The notes: generated by a model not told the origin, from the sequence alone. Numbered from the stretch's first letter, positions 1 through 7,394 are shown. The stretch: DNA of 12,961 bases from Pseudobutyrivibrio sp. (GCA_017557715.1 JAFYYE010000361.1:1-12961); one strand, 5' to 3'. A program made the numbers and translations.

Positions 1-1137
1 GCTAAGCAGAACGCACCTTGTATTGTCTTTATCGATGAGATTGACGCCGTTGCAAGACGCCGTGGTACAGGTATGGGCGGCGGACATGACGAGCGTGAGC
101 AGACACTTAATCAGCTTCTTGTTGAAATGGATGGTTTCGGCGTAAACGAAGGAATTATCGTTATGGCTGCTACCAATCGTGTGGATATTCTTGATCACGC
201 TATCATGCGTCCAGGACGTTTCGATAGAAAGGTCTATGTAGGTCGTCCTGATGTTCAGGGACGTGAGGAAATCCTCAAGGTTCACGCATCAAACAAGATG
301 CTTGGTGAGGATGTCGATTTACACCAGATTGCCCAGACTACTGTTGGCTTCACAGGTGCAGATTTGGAGAATCTTCTTAATGAAGCAGCTATTCTTGCTG
401 CCGGCGAGGATAGACAGTACATTAAAAACGACGATATTAAAAAGTCATTTGTTAAGGTTGGAATCGGAAAAGAAAAGAAGAGCCGTGTGGTTTCTGATAA
501 GGAAAAGAAGATTACAGCCTACCACGAGAGTGGACATGCTATATTATTCCATTTGCTTCCAGATGTAGGTCCTGTTTATTCAGTATCTATTATTCCTACA
601 GGAGCGAGTGCAGCCGGCTATACAATGCCTATTAATGAAAATGATGAGATGTTTGTTACTAAGGGTAAGATGATTCAGGACATTATCGTTTCATTAGGTG
701 GACGTGTGGCTGAGGAGCTTATATTTGATGATGTGACAACTGGCGCATCGCAGGATATCAAGCAGGCAACACAGACTGCTAGAAATATGGTTACTAAGTA
801 CGGCTTCTCAAAGTCTATTGGTATGATTCATTATGGGGATGATGAAGAAGAGGTATTCATTGGAAGAGACCTTGCTCACACTAAGGGATTTTCAGATGCT
901 ACAGCTAAGGCTATTGATGATGAGGTTAAATCTATCATCGATGAATGTTATGAAAAAGCTGTGAATCTTTTGAAAGAGAATGAACCTATTTTACACAAAT
1001 GTGCTAATCTATTATTAGAGAAAGAAAAGATTAGTAGAAGTGAGTTCGAAGCTCTATTTGGTGATGAATGTAAGGATGATGATACCGAAGAAAGCCTCGA
1101 GGGAGTCGCTGTAGAAGGTATTAATTGGGATAATTAG
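1..1137 (+). CDS. ftsH: ATP-dependent zinc metalloprotease FtsH (C-terminal part)
   Basis: Membrane-anchored AAA+ protease that unfolds and degrades misfolded or short-lived membrane and cytosolic proteins. The frame is open from base 1, so the 5' part (membrane segments, Walker A) lies outside the window; 378 residues are visible. Numbered from the first visible codon: Walker B IVFIDEID at 8-15, the second region of homology at about 51-75 (ending MRPGRFDR, with the arginine finger), the zinc site HESGH at 175-179, and the probable third zinc ligand D252 in GASQD. The spacing of H175, H179 and D252 matches the FtsH family. The C-terminus ends in an acidic tail (from about 354). It ends in TAG and is followed by a structured gap with an intrinsic terminator at 1281-1309. 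Nothing appears broken; identification is secure. Confidence 0.97.
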   Translation, partial: AKQNAPCIVFIDEIDAVARRRGTGMGGGHDEREQTLNQLLVEMDGFGVNEGIIVMAATNRVDILDHAIMRPGRFDRKVYVGRPDVQGREEILKVHASNKMLGEDVDLHQIAQTTVGFTGADLENLLNEAAILAAGEDRQYIKNDDIKKSFVKVGIGKEKKSRVVSDKEKKITAYHESGHAILFHLLPDVGPVYSVSIIPTGASAAGYTMPINENDEMFVTKGKMIQDIIVSLGGRVAEELIFDDVTTGASQDIKQATQTARNMVTKYGFSKSIGMIHYGDDEEEVFIGRDLAHTKGFSDATAKAIDDEVKSIIDECYEKAVNLLKENEPILHKCANLLLEKEKISRSEFEALFGDECKDDDTEESLEGVAVEGINWDN

Positions 1138-1155
1138 TGTAATATGCACAAAAAA

Positions 1156-1234
1156 TATTGGGAGGTTTTGTTATGTTTGTGCACACTTAAGTGTTGCGCC
1201 GCCATATAATAAACATCGTAAAAACCCCCCAATA
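1156..1234 (+). other. Putative structured RNA leader/3' UTR with sequestered ribosome binding site
   Basis: Seen directly: TATTGGGAGGTTTT (1156-1169) can pair with AAAACCCCCCAATA (1221-1234), 13 of 14 pairs with a single A/C mismatch. The stem continues after a small internal loop with ATGTTT (1173-1178) and AAACAT (1211-1216). At the tip lies a 12-bp palindrome, ACACTTAAGTGT (1183-1194). The 5' arm contains a strong Shine-Dalgarno sequence (GGGAGG, 1160-1165) seven bases before an ATG that opens a 5-codon frame, MFVHT, ending at 1190. The stem would hide both the SD and the ATG. It lies 18 bases after ftsH and upstream of the GH13 gene, so it could belong to either transcript. I do not recognise it as a known riboswitch class, and function is unproven. 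Confidence 0.4.
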
Positions 1235-1243
1235 CATTATATA

Positions 1244-1269
1244 ATTTTTACTAACCCCATAGTAAAAAT
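1244..1269. repeat. AT-rich perfect inverted repeat
   Basis: ATTTTTACTA (1244-1253) and TAGTAAAAAT (1260-1269) are perfect 10-base reverse complements separated by six bases. The repeat sits between the structured element at 1156-1234 and the terminator at 1281-1309. As RNA it would be a weak AU hairpin; as DNA it could be a protein-binding dyad. Its 5' edge touches a TATAAT sequence (1240-1245) that lacks a convincing -35 box. Confidence 0.5.
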
Positions 1270-1280
1270 ACCTTCTCCTA

Positions 1281-1309
1281 AAAAGACAGCGATCGTTGCT
1301 GTCTTTTTT
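1281..1309 (+). terminator. Intrinsic terminator after ftsH / before the GH13 gene
   Basis: AAAAGACAGC (1281-1290) and GCTGTCTTTT (1298-1307) form a perfect 10-bp stem with a 7-base loop, and the run of T continues to 1309. The flanking A and T runs mean it could work in both directions. It most likely ends ftsH transcription. Because no good promoter is visible between it and the GH13 start at 1349, it may instead, or also, attenuate transcription into the GH13 gene. Confidence 0.85.
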
Positions 1310-1348
1310 ACTATCTAAAAATATTTGCTATTCAGTGAGGGGGCTCAT

Positions 1349-3382
1349 ATGAATATCCACGCAATATACTCTGATGGAACAGCTGAATATAGATATCCTA
1401 TGGAACCAGATGTAAACTCTTTGGTAACTATCAGTATTAGAGTATATCATCAGGAAGATGTAGATGTTTTTCTGATGTCCAAGTCTGATAATCTTACTGT
1501 AAGAATGCACTTGGACAGGACTCGAGGAGAATTTGATTTCTATTCTTGCACAGTCCAACTGGGCGAAAAGGAATTTAGATATTATTTTGAACTTGTAGTG
1601 GGCCTTGACCATTATTACTATGACAGAGTAGGTCTTTGGAGGGACTATAGGGAGCACTATGAGTTTTCTATCATGCCAGGGTTTTCCACACCTGCATGGT
1701 CAAAAGGTGCGGTTATGTACCAGATTCTTGTGGATAGATTCTATAATGGTGATCCAACAAACGATGTAGAGACAAATGAATATCATTATGTAGGTGCTCC
1801 AGTAGAAGGTGTTAAGGACTGGAGTGCTATGCCTGCAAATCTTGATATAGGCAGATTTTATGGTGGCGACTTAGAGGGTGTCCGCCAGAAGCTGCATTAT
1901 CTTAAGAGCCTTGGTGTGGAGGTTATTTACTTCAACCCATTATTTGTGTCCCCATCTAATCATAAATATGACACTTCTGATTATGATTACATCGATCCAC
2001 ATTTTACAGTAATTAAAAAGGATGGTGGCGAATGTCTATCACCTGGCGATTATGACAATACCCATGCAACAAAGTACAAGCTTCGCGTCACAAACAAGGC
2101 TAATTTGGAAGCAAGTAATCAGTTCTTTGCGAATTTTGTAAATGAAGCTCATCAAAAAGGTATAAGAGTAATTATCGATGGTGTATTTAATCATTGTGGA
2201 TCATTCAATAAATGGTTAAACCGCGAAAAAATATATTCTAAGGCCGAGGGCTATGCACCCGGCGCTTACGAGAGCAAGGATAGTCCTTATAATAGTTTCT
2301 TTAAGTTTTATGAAGATAGTTGGCCAGATAATAAGAGTTATGATGGCTGGTGGAGCCATGATACGCTTCCAAAGCTAAATTATGAGGAGTCTCCAGAACT
2401 GTACAAGTACATAATGGAGATAGGAAAGAAATGGGTTAGCCCACCTTATAATTGTGATGGCTGGCGTCTTGATGTTGCGGCAGATTTAGGGCATTCGGAG
2501 GAATTTAATCACAAATTCTGGCATGATTTTAGAGATGCAGTAAAAAGCGCTAATCCTAACGCGATTATTTTGGCTGAACACTATGGAAATCCTACTGCAT
2601 GGCTTCAGGGAGATCAGTGGGATACTGTTATGAACTATGATGCTTTCATGGAGCCTCTTACATATTTCCTTACTGGTATGGAAAAGCATTCAGATGAATT
2701 CCAGCCAAGTGCCTTGGGAGATGGAGAGCGCTTTAAGAATACCATGTTGCATTTCATGGCAAGACTTAAGACCCCTTCTTTGTATTGTGCCATGAATCAG
2801 CTGTCAAACCATGACCATTCGCGCTTCTTAACAAGAACGAACCACACGGTTGGTAGAATAGCTACAAAGGGAACAAAGGCTGCAGAGGAGGGCGTGAGCA
2901 TTCCTGTTATGAAGCTTGCGGAAATGATTCAGCTTACCTGGCCTGGCGCTCCTACCCTGTATTATGGTGACGAGGCAGGGGTATGCGGATTTACCGACCC
3001 AGATAGCAGACGCACATATCCATGGGGCAGTGCAAACTATGATTTAATAGATTATACCCGTGACATTATTATGATTCATAAGCAGAGTCATGCCATAAAA
3101 GAAGGCTCCTTTAGATTCTTGAATTGTGGACAGGGATTTATTAGCTACGGAAGATTTACCAGCAATGAGCAGATTATCGTTTTGATTAATTCTAACGGCC
3201 ATGACATAGAAGTGGATGTGCCCGTTTGGATAGCTGGTGTACCACTTAATTGTCAGATGGAGAGATTGATTTTGAGTAATGAGGTTGGGTATTCCATCAT
3301 GCCGACCGATATAACTGTTGAGGGTGGAAATCTTCATACGACACTTGGTCCATGTTCGGGCATAGTGTACAAAAGCAGATAA
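1349..3382 (+). CDS. Glycoside hydrolase family 13 enzyme (neopullulanase / amylopullulanase-like alpha-glucan hydrolase)
   Basis: Acts on alpha-glucosidic bonds of starch- or glycogen-derived glucans and oligosaccharides by the retaining GH13 mechanism. The protein has 677 residues. The ATG at 1349 is chosen because AGGGGG (1338-1343) lies five bases upstream; a TTG at 1325 has no such site. An N-terminal beta-rich domain (about 1-115, CBM34-like) precedes the TIM barrel. Conserved regions are visible: I, DGVFNH at 277-282; II, GWRLD with R373 and nucleophile D375; III, general acid/base E410 in ILAEH; IV, NHD with H488 and D489. A clostridial amylopullulanase-like segment, NPLFVSPSNHKYDTSDYDYIDP, spans about 196-217. 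There is no signal peptide or anchor, so it is probably cytosolic. The exact specificity (neopullulanase, cyclomaltodextrinase, maltogenic or transferase) cannot be fixed from sequence alone. No terminator follows; the next gene has its own promoter. Confidence 0.88.
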   Translation: MNIHAIYSDGTAEYRYPMEPDVNSLVTISIRVYHQEDVDVFLMSKSDNLTVRMHLDRTRGEFDFYSCTVQLGEKEFRYYFELVVGLDHYYYDRVGLWRDYREHYEFSIMPGFSTPAWSKGAVMYQILVDRFYNGDPTNDVETNEYHYVGAPVEGVKDWSAMPANLDIGRFYGGDLEGVRQKLHYLKSLGVEVIYFNPLFVSPSNHKYDTSDYDYIDPHFTVIKKDGGECLSPGDYDNTHATKYKLRVTNKANLEASNQFFANFVNEAHQKGIRVIIDGVFNHCGSFNKWLNREKIYSKAEGYAPGAYESKDSPYNSFFKFYEDSWPDNKSYDGWWSHDTLPKLNYEESPELYKYIMEIGKKWVSPPYNCDGWRLDVAADLGHSEEFNHKFWHDFRDAVKSANPNAIILAEHYGNPTAWLQGDQWDTVMNYDAFMEPLTYFLTGMEKHSDEFQPSALGDGERFKNTMLHFMARLKTPSLYCAMNQLSNHDHSRFLTRTNHTVGRIATKGTKAAEEGVSIPVMKLAEMIQLTWPGAPTLYYGDEAGVCGFTDPDSRRTYPWGSANYDLIDYTRDIIMIHKQSHAIKEGSFRFLNCGQGFISYGRFTSNEQIIVLINSNGHDIEVDVPVWIAGVPLNCQMERLILSNEVGYSIMPTDITVEGGNLHTTLGPCSGIVYKSR

Positions 3383-3405
3383 AAAATACTTGCCCATTGT
3401 TCTAA

Positions 3406-3435
3406 TTTACACATATTGGATTGCTATAGTATAAT
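3406..3435 (+). promoter_or_regulatory. Sigma-70-type promoter of the J-domain gene
   Basis: TTTACA (3406-3411) and a perfect TATAAT (3430-3435) are separated by 18 bases, giving a start near 3442 and a leader of about 46 bases before the ATG at 3488. The leader can form a small hairpin, AGGTT with AACCT, near 3443-3456. The promoter lies wholly in the gap after the GH13 gene. Confidence 0.75.
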
Positions 3436-3487
3436 TTATTCAAGGTTCCAAAACCTAAGGTTATACAGTTATAGCGGGAGAAATATT

Positions 3488-3946
3488 ATGGCAAAGAATC
3501 TCACATGTCAGGATAAGATCGACATGCAGGCACTTGAGAATCGACATAAAGAGTTAGAAAAAGCATGGGACGATTTACTAAAAGAAAAAAGAGAAGTTGA
3601 TGCGAGAATTCGTACACTTGAACAGCAGGAGAAGCAGTTTAATCTCAAATGGGAAATGCTCATTAGAGAGACGCAAAAGCTTGCGGATGATAAAAAGCAG
3701 TTCGAGCGTAAGAAGAAGTTCTACGATCAAGTTGAGGCAAATTCCAGAGAAGAGACCGGTGTTACTATGTCCGATAACATAGTCCACGGCGAAATGTTCT
3801 TCTCCGGTGTGTCCAATAAAAAAGATTTGAAGAAGCGCTATAAGGATTTGATTAAAATTTATCATCCAGATAGCGACGCTGGGGATACAGCTACAGTAGC
3901 TGAAATCAACAGAGAGTACGAAGATCTTAAAGCGCAGATGAATTAA
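3488..3946 (+). CDS. Small coiled-coil protein with C-terminal J domain
   Basis: Probable DnaK (Hsp70) co-chaperone or a J-domain protein with another partner. The 152-residue product begins at the ATG at 3488, preceded by GGAG (3477-3480) with seven bases of spacing and lying after the promoter. An in-frame ATG at 3416 overlaps the promoter and is rejected. Residues about 12-84 are rich in Glu, Lys, Gln and Arg with a heptad-like pattern, suggesting a long coiled coil. The C-terminal segment from about 104 resembles helices II and III of a J domain, with the diagnostic HPD at 126-128 in IKIYHPDSD. Unlike DnaJ, the J domain is C-terminal, truncated before helix II, and lacks the G/F-rich and zinc-finger regions. 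No signal peptide or membrane helix is seen. The last 20 bases overlap the end of the convergent pseudouridine synthase. Partner and function are unknown. Confidence 0.8.
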   Translation: MAKNLTCQDKIDMQALENRHKELEKAWDDLLKEKREVDARIRTLEQQEKQFNLKWEMLIRETQKLADDKKQFERKKKFYDQVEANSREETGVTMSDNIVHGEMFFSGVSNKKDLKKRYKDLIKIYHPDSDAGDTATVAEINREYEDLKAQMN

Positions 3947-4826
3947 ATATTGCAGACATATCATTAGGTAATGGAGCCACAAACTCCATTACCGTTTTTG
4001 TTATCGGATGCACAAACTCAATCTTATGCGAATGCAAAGCCTGTCTCTGCATATATTCAAAATCAGGATTATACAAATGATCCCCGATTAATGGATGTCC
4101 AATATATTTAAAATGAACTCGTATCTGATGGGTGCGGCCAGTTTCAAGATGAATTGAAATCAGGCTGTGCCCATTTTCTTCTTTTATAACTTCATAGTGG
4201 GTGACGGCCCTCTCTCCATTTTTAAAGTCCACCTGTCTGGTGATAATAGAATCTCCAACTCGCCCAATAGGAGCGTCTATAGTTCCCTGAGGTGGGTCGA
4301 TATGGCCTCGTACAATTGCATAGTATTCTCTGTGGAAATCTCTGTTTTTTACCATTGTTGAAAGAATATTGGCGCTGACAAGATGCTTTGCAATTACAGT
4401 GAGCCCGGAGGTATTTTTATCAAGGCGGTTAGCGCATCTAAAGATAAAAGGTTTCCCTTGTGATTCGTAGTAATATGCAAGACTATTTGCCAGAGAGTCT
4501 TCGTAATGGTTGAGACTTGGATGAATCGGAAGTCCGGCAGGTTTGTTAATCACAATGATATCCTCGTCTTCATAGACAATATCCAAAGGCATTTTAACAG
4601 CAGGAATCTTTTCGGAAGAATCATCCTCGGAAATATTTACAGTCAGCACATCTCCTGCTGAAAGCTTTCTGTTCATATGCACCCACTCATCATCGATAAC
4701 CACGTTATTTGGCATCTTCTTGATAGCAGTGATATTGGCAGAAGAGTAGCCCTGAGCCTTGAGAAATTTATCTATCTGAAATCCGTCGTATTCAGTTGGG
4801 ATTGTATAAGTAAGCGTTCTATTCAT
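3927..4826 (-). CDS. RluA/RluD-family pseudouridine synthase
   Basis: Isomerises specific uridines in rRNA or tRNA to pseudouridine. The product has 299 residues from the ATG at 4826 (302 from an ATG at 4835). Neither start has a Shine-Dalgarno sequence. I prefer 4826 because a promoter, TTGACA to TTTAAT, overlaps 4835 and predicts transcription beginning at or very near 4826. Residue numbers here count from 4835. The N-terminal 70 residues resemble a reduced S4-like RNA-binding domain. The catalytic motif RLDKNTSGL has its Asp at 139. RTHQIRVH at 234-241 and HPLIGDHLY at 247-255 are typical of the family, and a VAPLP motif lies close to the C-terminus. Which RNA site it modifies cannot be told from sequence. 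It is convergent with the J-domain gene, overlapping it by 20 bases, and lies downstream of the phosphorylase beyond a terminator. Confidence 0.92.
   Translation of the reverse strand: MNRTLTYTIPTEYDGFQIDKFLKAQGYSSANITAIKKMPNNVVIDDEWVHMNRKLSAGDVLTVNISEDDSSEKIPAVKMPLDIVYEDEDIIVINKPAGLPIHPSLNHYEDSLANSLAYYYESQGKPFIFRCANRLDKNTSGLTVIAKHLVSANILSTMVKNRDFHREYYAIVRGHIDPPQGTIDAPIGRVGDSIITRQVDFKNGERAVTHYEVIKEENGHSLISIHLETGRTHQIRVHFKYIGHPLIGDHLYNPDFEYMQRQALHSHKIEFVHPITKTVMEFVAPLPNDMSAIFNSSAL
3967..3999 (+). terminator. Intrinsic terminator of the J-domain gene, inside the opposing coding sequence
   Basis: GGTAATGGAG (3967-3976) and CTCCATTACC (3984-3993) form a perfect 10-bp stem with a 7-base loop, followed by GTTTTTG. 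It begins 20 bases after the J-domain stop codon. The same bases on the minus strand encode the VMEFVAPLP segment near the C-terminus of the pseudouridine synthase, so the hairpin and the protein motif share sequence. Confidence 0.85.
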
Positions 4827-4833
4827 GTTTATC

Positions 4834-4863
4834 ATTAAACAGCAAAAACGCCAGGCATGTCAA
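4834..4863 (-). promoter_or_regulatory. Promoter of the pseudouridine synthase gene, predicting a leaderless mRNA
   Basis: On the minus strand, TTGACA (4863-4858) is a perfect -35 box, followed after 18 bases by TTTAAT (4839-4834), five of six matches to the -10 consensus. Seven bases after the -10 box comes the ATG at 4826, so transcription would start on, or next to, the start codon. The -35 box lies across the loop of the phosphorylase terminator. Confidence 0.6.
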
Positions 4864-4875
4864 ATGCCCAGCGTT
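4844..4875 (-). terminator. Intrinsic terminator of the cellobiose phosphorylase gene
   Basis: Read on the minus strand, AACGC and GGCAT pair with ATGCC and GCGTT (stem segments 4871-4875 with 4847-4851, and 4864-4868 with 4854-4858), around a two-by-two internal mismatch and a 5-base loop. The stem runs directly into TTTTTG. It begins 43 bases after the phosphorylase stop codon. The plus-strand tail (CTTTTG) is weaker, so action is mainly on the minus strand. Confidence 0.75.
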
Positions 4876-4917
4876 CTTTTGAAGGAGAATGTAATATATG
4901 AAGAAAATGAAAAGAAA

Positions 4918-7353
4918 CTATTTCATGGTAGCAACGACATTAACTGTCTTCTTGCTGCCATCGAATGGAATGATATTTCCTTTGATTTCTTTTCCGTCAA
5001 CAAGCAAGCTTGCAACGCCCTTCTGTACCTTGTTAGGGTTCTTGATTTCAATGTTGTAAGTAACGCCACGATAAACACGTGTCACATTGAAATCGCCAAA
5101 CTCTGCAGGAGTACATGGGTTAACTGAAAGTCCCTCAAGTGTAGGATAAATACCTAAAATATACTGAGAGATATTTGTAAATGTCCAAGCAGCTGTACCT
5201 GTAAGCCAGCTGTTCTTAGCCTCACCGTGGAACTTAGCATCTGCGCCAGCAACCATCTGTGAGTATACATAAGGCTCAGTTCTGTGAATCTCTGAGATAT
5301 CCTCAATGTATGAAGGACATGTCTTCTTGTAAACCTCGAATGCTCTGTCTCCTCTTCCGATGCATGTCTCTGCGATAGAAATCCATGGATTGTTGTGGCA
5401 GAAGATACCAGCATTCTCTTTATATCCTGGTGGATATGATGTGATCTCACCAAGCTCAAGATGATATCTTGTGTAAGCTGGCTGAAGAATCATAACACCG
5501 TACTTTGTATCAAGCTTTTCCTTAACAGAATCAAGGGCCTTCTTAGCGTTGCCATCGTCAACACCTACACCGGCCATTACGCACATACCCTGTGGCTCGA
5601 TGTAAATCTGACCCTCGTCACATTCCTTAGAACCAATCTTGTGGCTGTAAGCATCATAAGCACGTACAAACCACTCGCCGTCCCAACCATCTTTTTCAAT
5701 GGCCTTAATCATCTTATCAACTTCACCGAGAACTCTTTCTGCCTCAGCGTTGTCACCCATAAGCTTGCAAAGGTCTGCATACTCGCGACCATATTTTACA
5801 AACATACCAGCGATGAATACCGACTCAGCAACAGGACCTTCGCTTGGTCCGAAGCACTGGAAGCTTTCACCTGGATGCTCAGAGAAGCAGTTAAGGTTCA
5901 AGCAGTCGTTCCAGTCAGCACGTCCAATAAGTGGAAGGTCATGTGGACCCTTGTGATTTACAATGTAATCGAATGAACGCTTTAAGTGCTCCATAAGAGA
6001 TGTTGCAACTGACATATCATTGTCATATGGAACAGTCTCTGTAAGGATTGATGTATCACCTGTCTCGCGGATGTAAGCGCTTGTTCCAGCAATGAGCCAA
6101 AGTGGATCGTCGTTGAATCCGGAACCGATATCAGAATTACCCTTCTTTGTAAGTGGCTGATACTGGTGGTATGCTGAACCATCCTGGAACTGTGTTGAAG
6201 CAATATCGATAATTCTCTCACGAGCTCTGTCTGGAATAAGATGAACGAATCCAAGAAGATCCTGGCAAGAATCTCTGAATCCCATTCCACGGCCAATTCC
6301 TGACTCGTAGTAAGAAGCTGAACGAGACATATTGAATGTGACCATACACTGATACTGATTCCAGATGTTTACCATACGGTTAACATGCTCGTCCTTAGAC
6401 TCAATGTGGAACTTAGCAAGAAGTCCATCCCAGTAGTTGCAAAGCTCTGCAAGAGCAGCATCAAATGCTTCTGCAGTCTGATATTTTGAAAGAAGAGCTG
6501 TTGCCTTCTTCTTGTTAATTACGCTTGGAGCTTCCCATTTATCGTCCTCAGCATTTTCAATATAGCCAAGAGCGAAAACGAATGTCTTTGATTCACCAGC
6601 GTTAAGAGAAACGTTAATCTGATGAGAGGCGATTGGATACCAGCCTGAGCAGATTGTGTTGTTAAGTTTTCCAGCAATAACAGCTGCAGGCTTATCAGGT
6701 CCGTTGTAAGCACCTCTGAATTCATCACGGCTTGTTTCGAAACCATCAATCTTTGAGTTTACAGAGTAAACAGCATAGTGATTACGACGCTCTCTGTATT
6801 CTGTCTTGTGGTAAATAGTAGAATCTACAACTTCAACTTCACCGATAGAAAGGTTACGCTGGAAGTTCTTCATATCATCATCAGCGTTCCATAAGCACCA
6901 CTCAACATAAGAGAACAGCTGAATATCTTTCTTAGCAGATGACTTATTGGTAAGAGTTACCTTAGTCAGCTCAACTGCATCATTTACAGGAACGAAAGTA
7001 ACAAGTGCTGCTTCAATATCATTTTTTTCGCCTGTAAATTTGCTGTAGCCGATACCGTGACGACATTCATAAGAATCAAGCTCTGTTTTTGTTGGCTGCC
7101 AGCCTGGATTCCAGATTGTCTCACCATCTTTAATATAGAAATACTTTCCGTTTGTATCTGGTGTTGTATCGTTATAACGATATCTAGTCATACGAAGAAG
7201 CTTTGCATCCTTGTAGAAGGTGTAACCTCCGCAAGTGTTTGATAATAATGTAAAGAAATCCTTGCAGCCTAGATAGTTAATCCATGGCAAAGGAGTCTTT
7301 GGAGTTGTGATGACATATTCTTTATTCTTGTCATCGAAAAATCCGTACTTCAT
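4918..7353 (-). CDS. cbp: Cellobiose phosphorylase (GH94)
   Basis: Cytosolic enzyme that phosphorolyses cellobiose with inorganic phosphate to alpha-D-glucose 1-phosphate and D-glucose, conserving bond energy. The 811-residue length equals that of the well-known clostridial enzyme, and the sequence resembles it throughout: an MKYGFFDDKNKEYVITTP N-terminus, RNHYAVYSVN at 190-199, NIWNQYQCMVTFNMSRSASY at 329-348, and YPPGYKENAGIFCHNNPW at 640-657. The catalytic-loop motif GRADWNDCLNLN (477-488) contains the general acid Asp, by family analogy D483. The order is an N-terminal beta-sandwich, a linker helix region, an (alpha/alpha)6 barrel and a C-terminal beta domain. No signal peptide is present. 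The ATG at 7353 has a strong AGGGAGG site on the minus strand (7359-7365). It is divergent from the repressor and importer genes and followed by its own terminator. Repression by the neighbouring LacI-family protein is likely. Related GH94 phosphorylases for cellodextrin or chitobiose are less likely. Confidence 0.95.
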   Translation of the reverse strand: MKYGFFDDKNKEYVITTPKTPLPWINYLGCKDFFTLLSNTCGGYTFYKDAKLLRMTRYRYNDTTPDTNGKYFYIKDGETIWNPGWQPTKTELDSYECRHGIGYSKFTGEKNDIEAALVTFVPVNDAVELTKVTLTNKSSAKKDIQLFSYVEWCLWNADDDMKNFQRNLSIGEVEVVDSTIYHKTEYRERRNHYAVYSVNSKIDGFETSRDEFRGAYNGPDKPAAVIAGKLNNTICSGWYPIASHQINVSLNAGESKTFVFALGYIENAEDDKWEAPSVINKKKATALLSKYQTAEAFDAALAELCNYWDGLLAKFHIESKDEHVNRMVNIWNQYQCMVTFNMSRSASYYESGIGRGMGFRDSCQDLLGFVHLIPDRARERIIDIASTQFQDGSAYHQYQPLTKKGNSDIGSGFNDDPLWLIAGTSAYIRETGDTSILTETVPYDNDMSVATSLMEHLKRSFDYIVNHKGPHDLPLIGRADWNDCLNLNCFSEHPGESFQCFGPSEGPVAESVFIAGMFVKYGREYADLCKLMGDNAEAERVLGEVDKMIKAIEKDGWDGEWFVRAYDAYSHKIGSKECDEGQIYIEPQGMCVMAGVGVDDGNAKKALDSVKEKLDTKYGVMILQPAYTRYHLELGEITSYPPGYKENAGIFCHNNPWISIAETCIGRGDRAFEVYKKTCPSYIEDISEIHRTEPYVYSQMVAGADAKFHGEAKNSWLTGTAAWTFTNISQYILGIYPTLEGLSVNPCTPAEFGDFNVTRVYRGVTYNIEIKNPNKVQKGVASLLVDGKEIKGNIIPFDGSKKTVNVVATMK

Positions 7354-7394
7354 GTGATCCTCCCTTTAACATCTAAAAATTTATAATTATTTCG

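Noticed and set aside
1205..1245. TATAAT sequences at 1205-1210 and 1240-1245 as -10 boxes for the GH13 gene
   Set aside because: No acceptable -35 box at 16-18 bases from either; common by chance in AT-rich gaps, so not annotated as promoters.
1325..1348. TTG start eight codons upstream for the GH13 enzyme
   Set aside because: No ribosome binding site; the ATG at 1349 has AGGGGG at ideal spacing.
3416..3487. ATG at 3416 as start of the J-domain gene
   Set aside because: It lies within the -35/-10 promoter region and lacks a ribosome binding site; the ATG at 3488 has both promoter and SD upstream.
5461..5976. Long plus-strand open frames antisense to the phosphorylase (also near 5699-5956), and similar minus-strand frames at 5154-5459, 5982-6296 and 6519-6749
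   Set aside because: No ribosome binding sites or recognisable domains; they lie wholly within the strongly conserved phosphorylase gene and are explained as shadows of its codon pattern.
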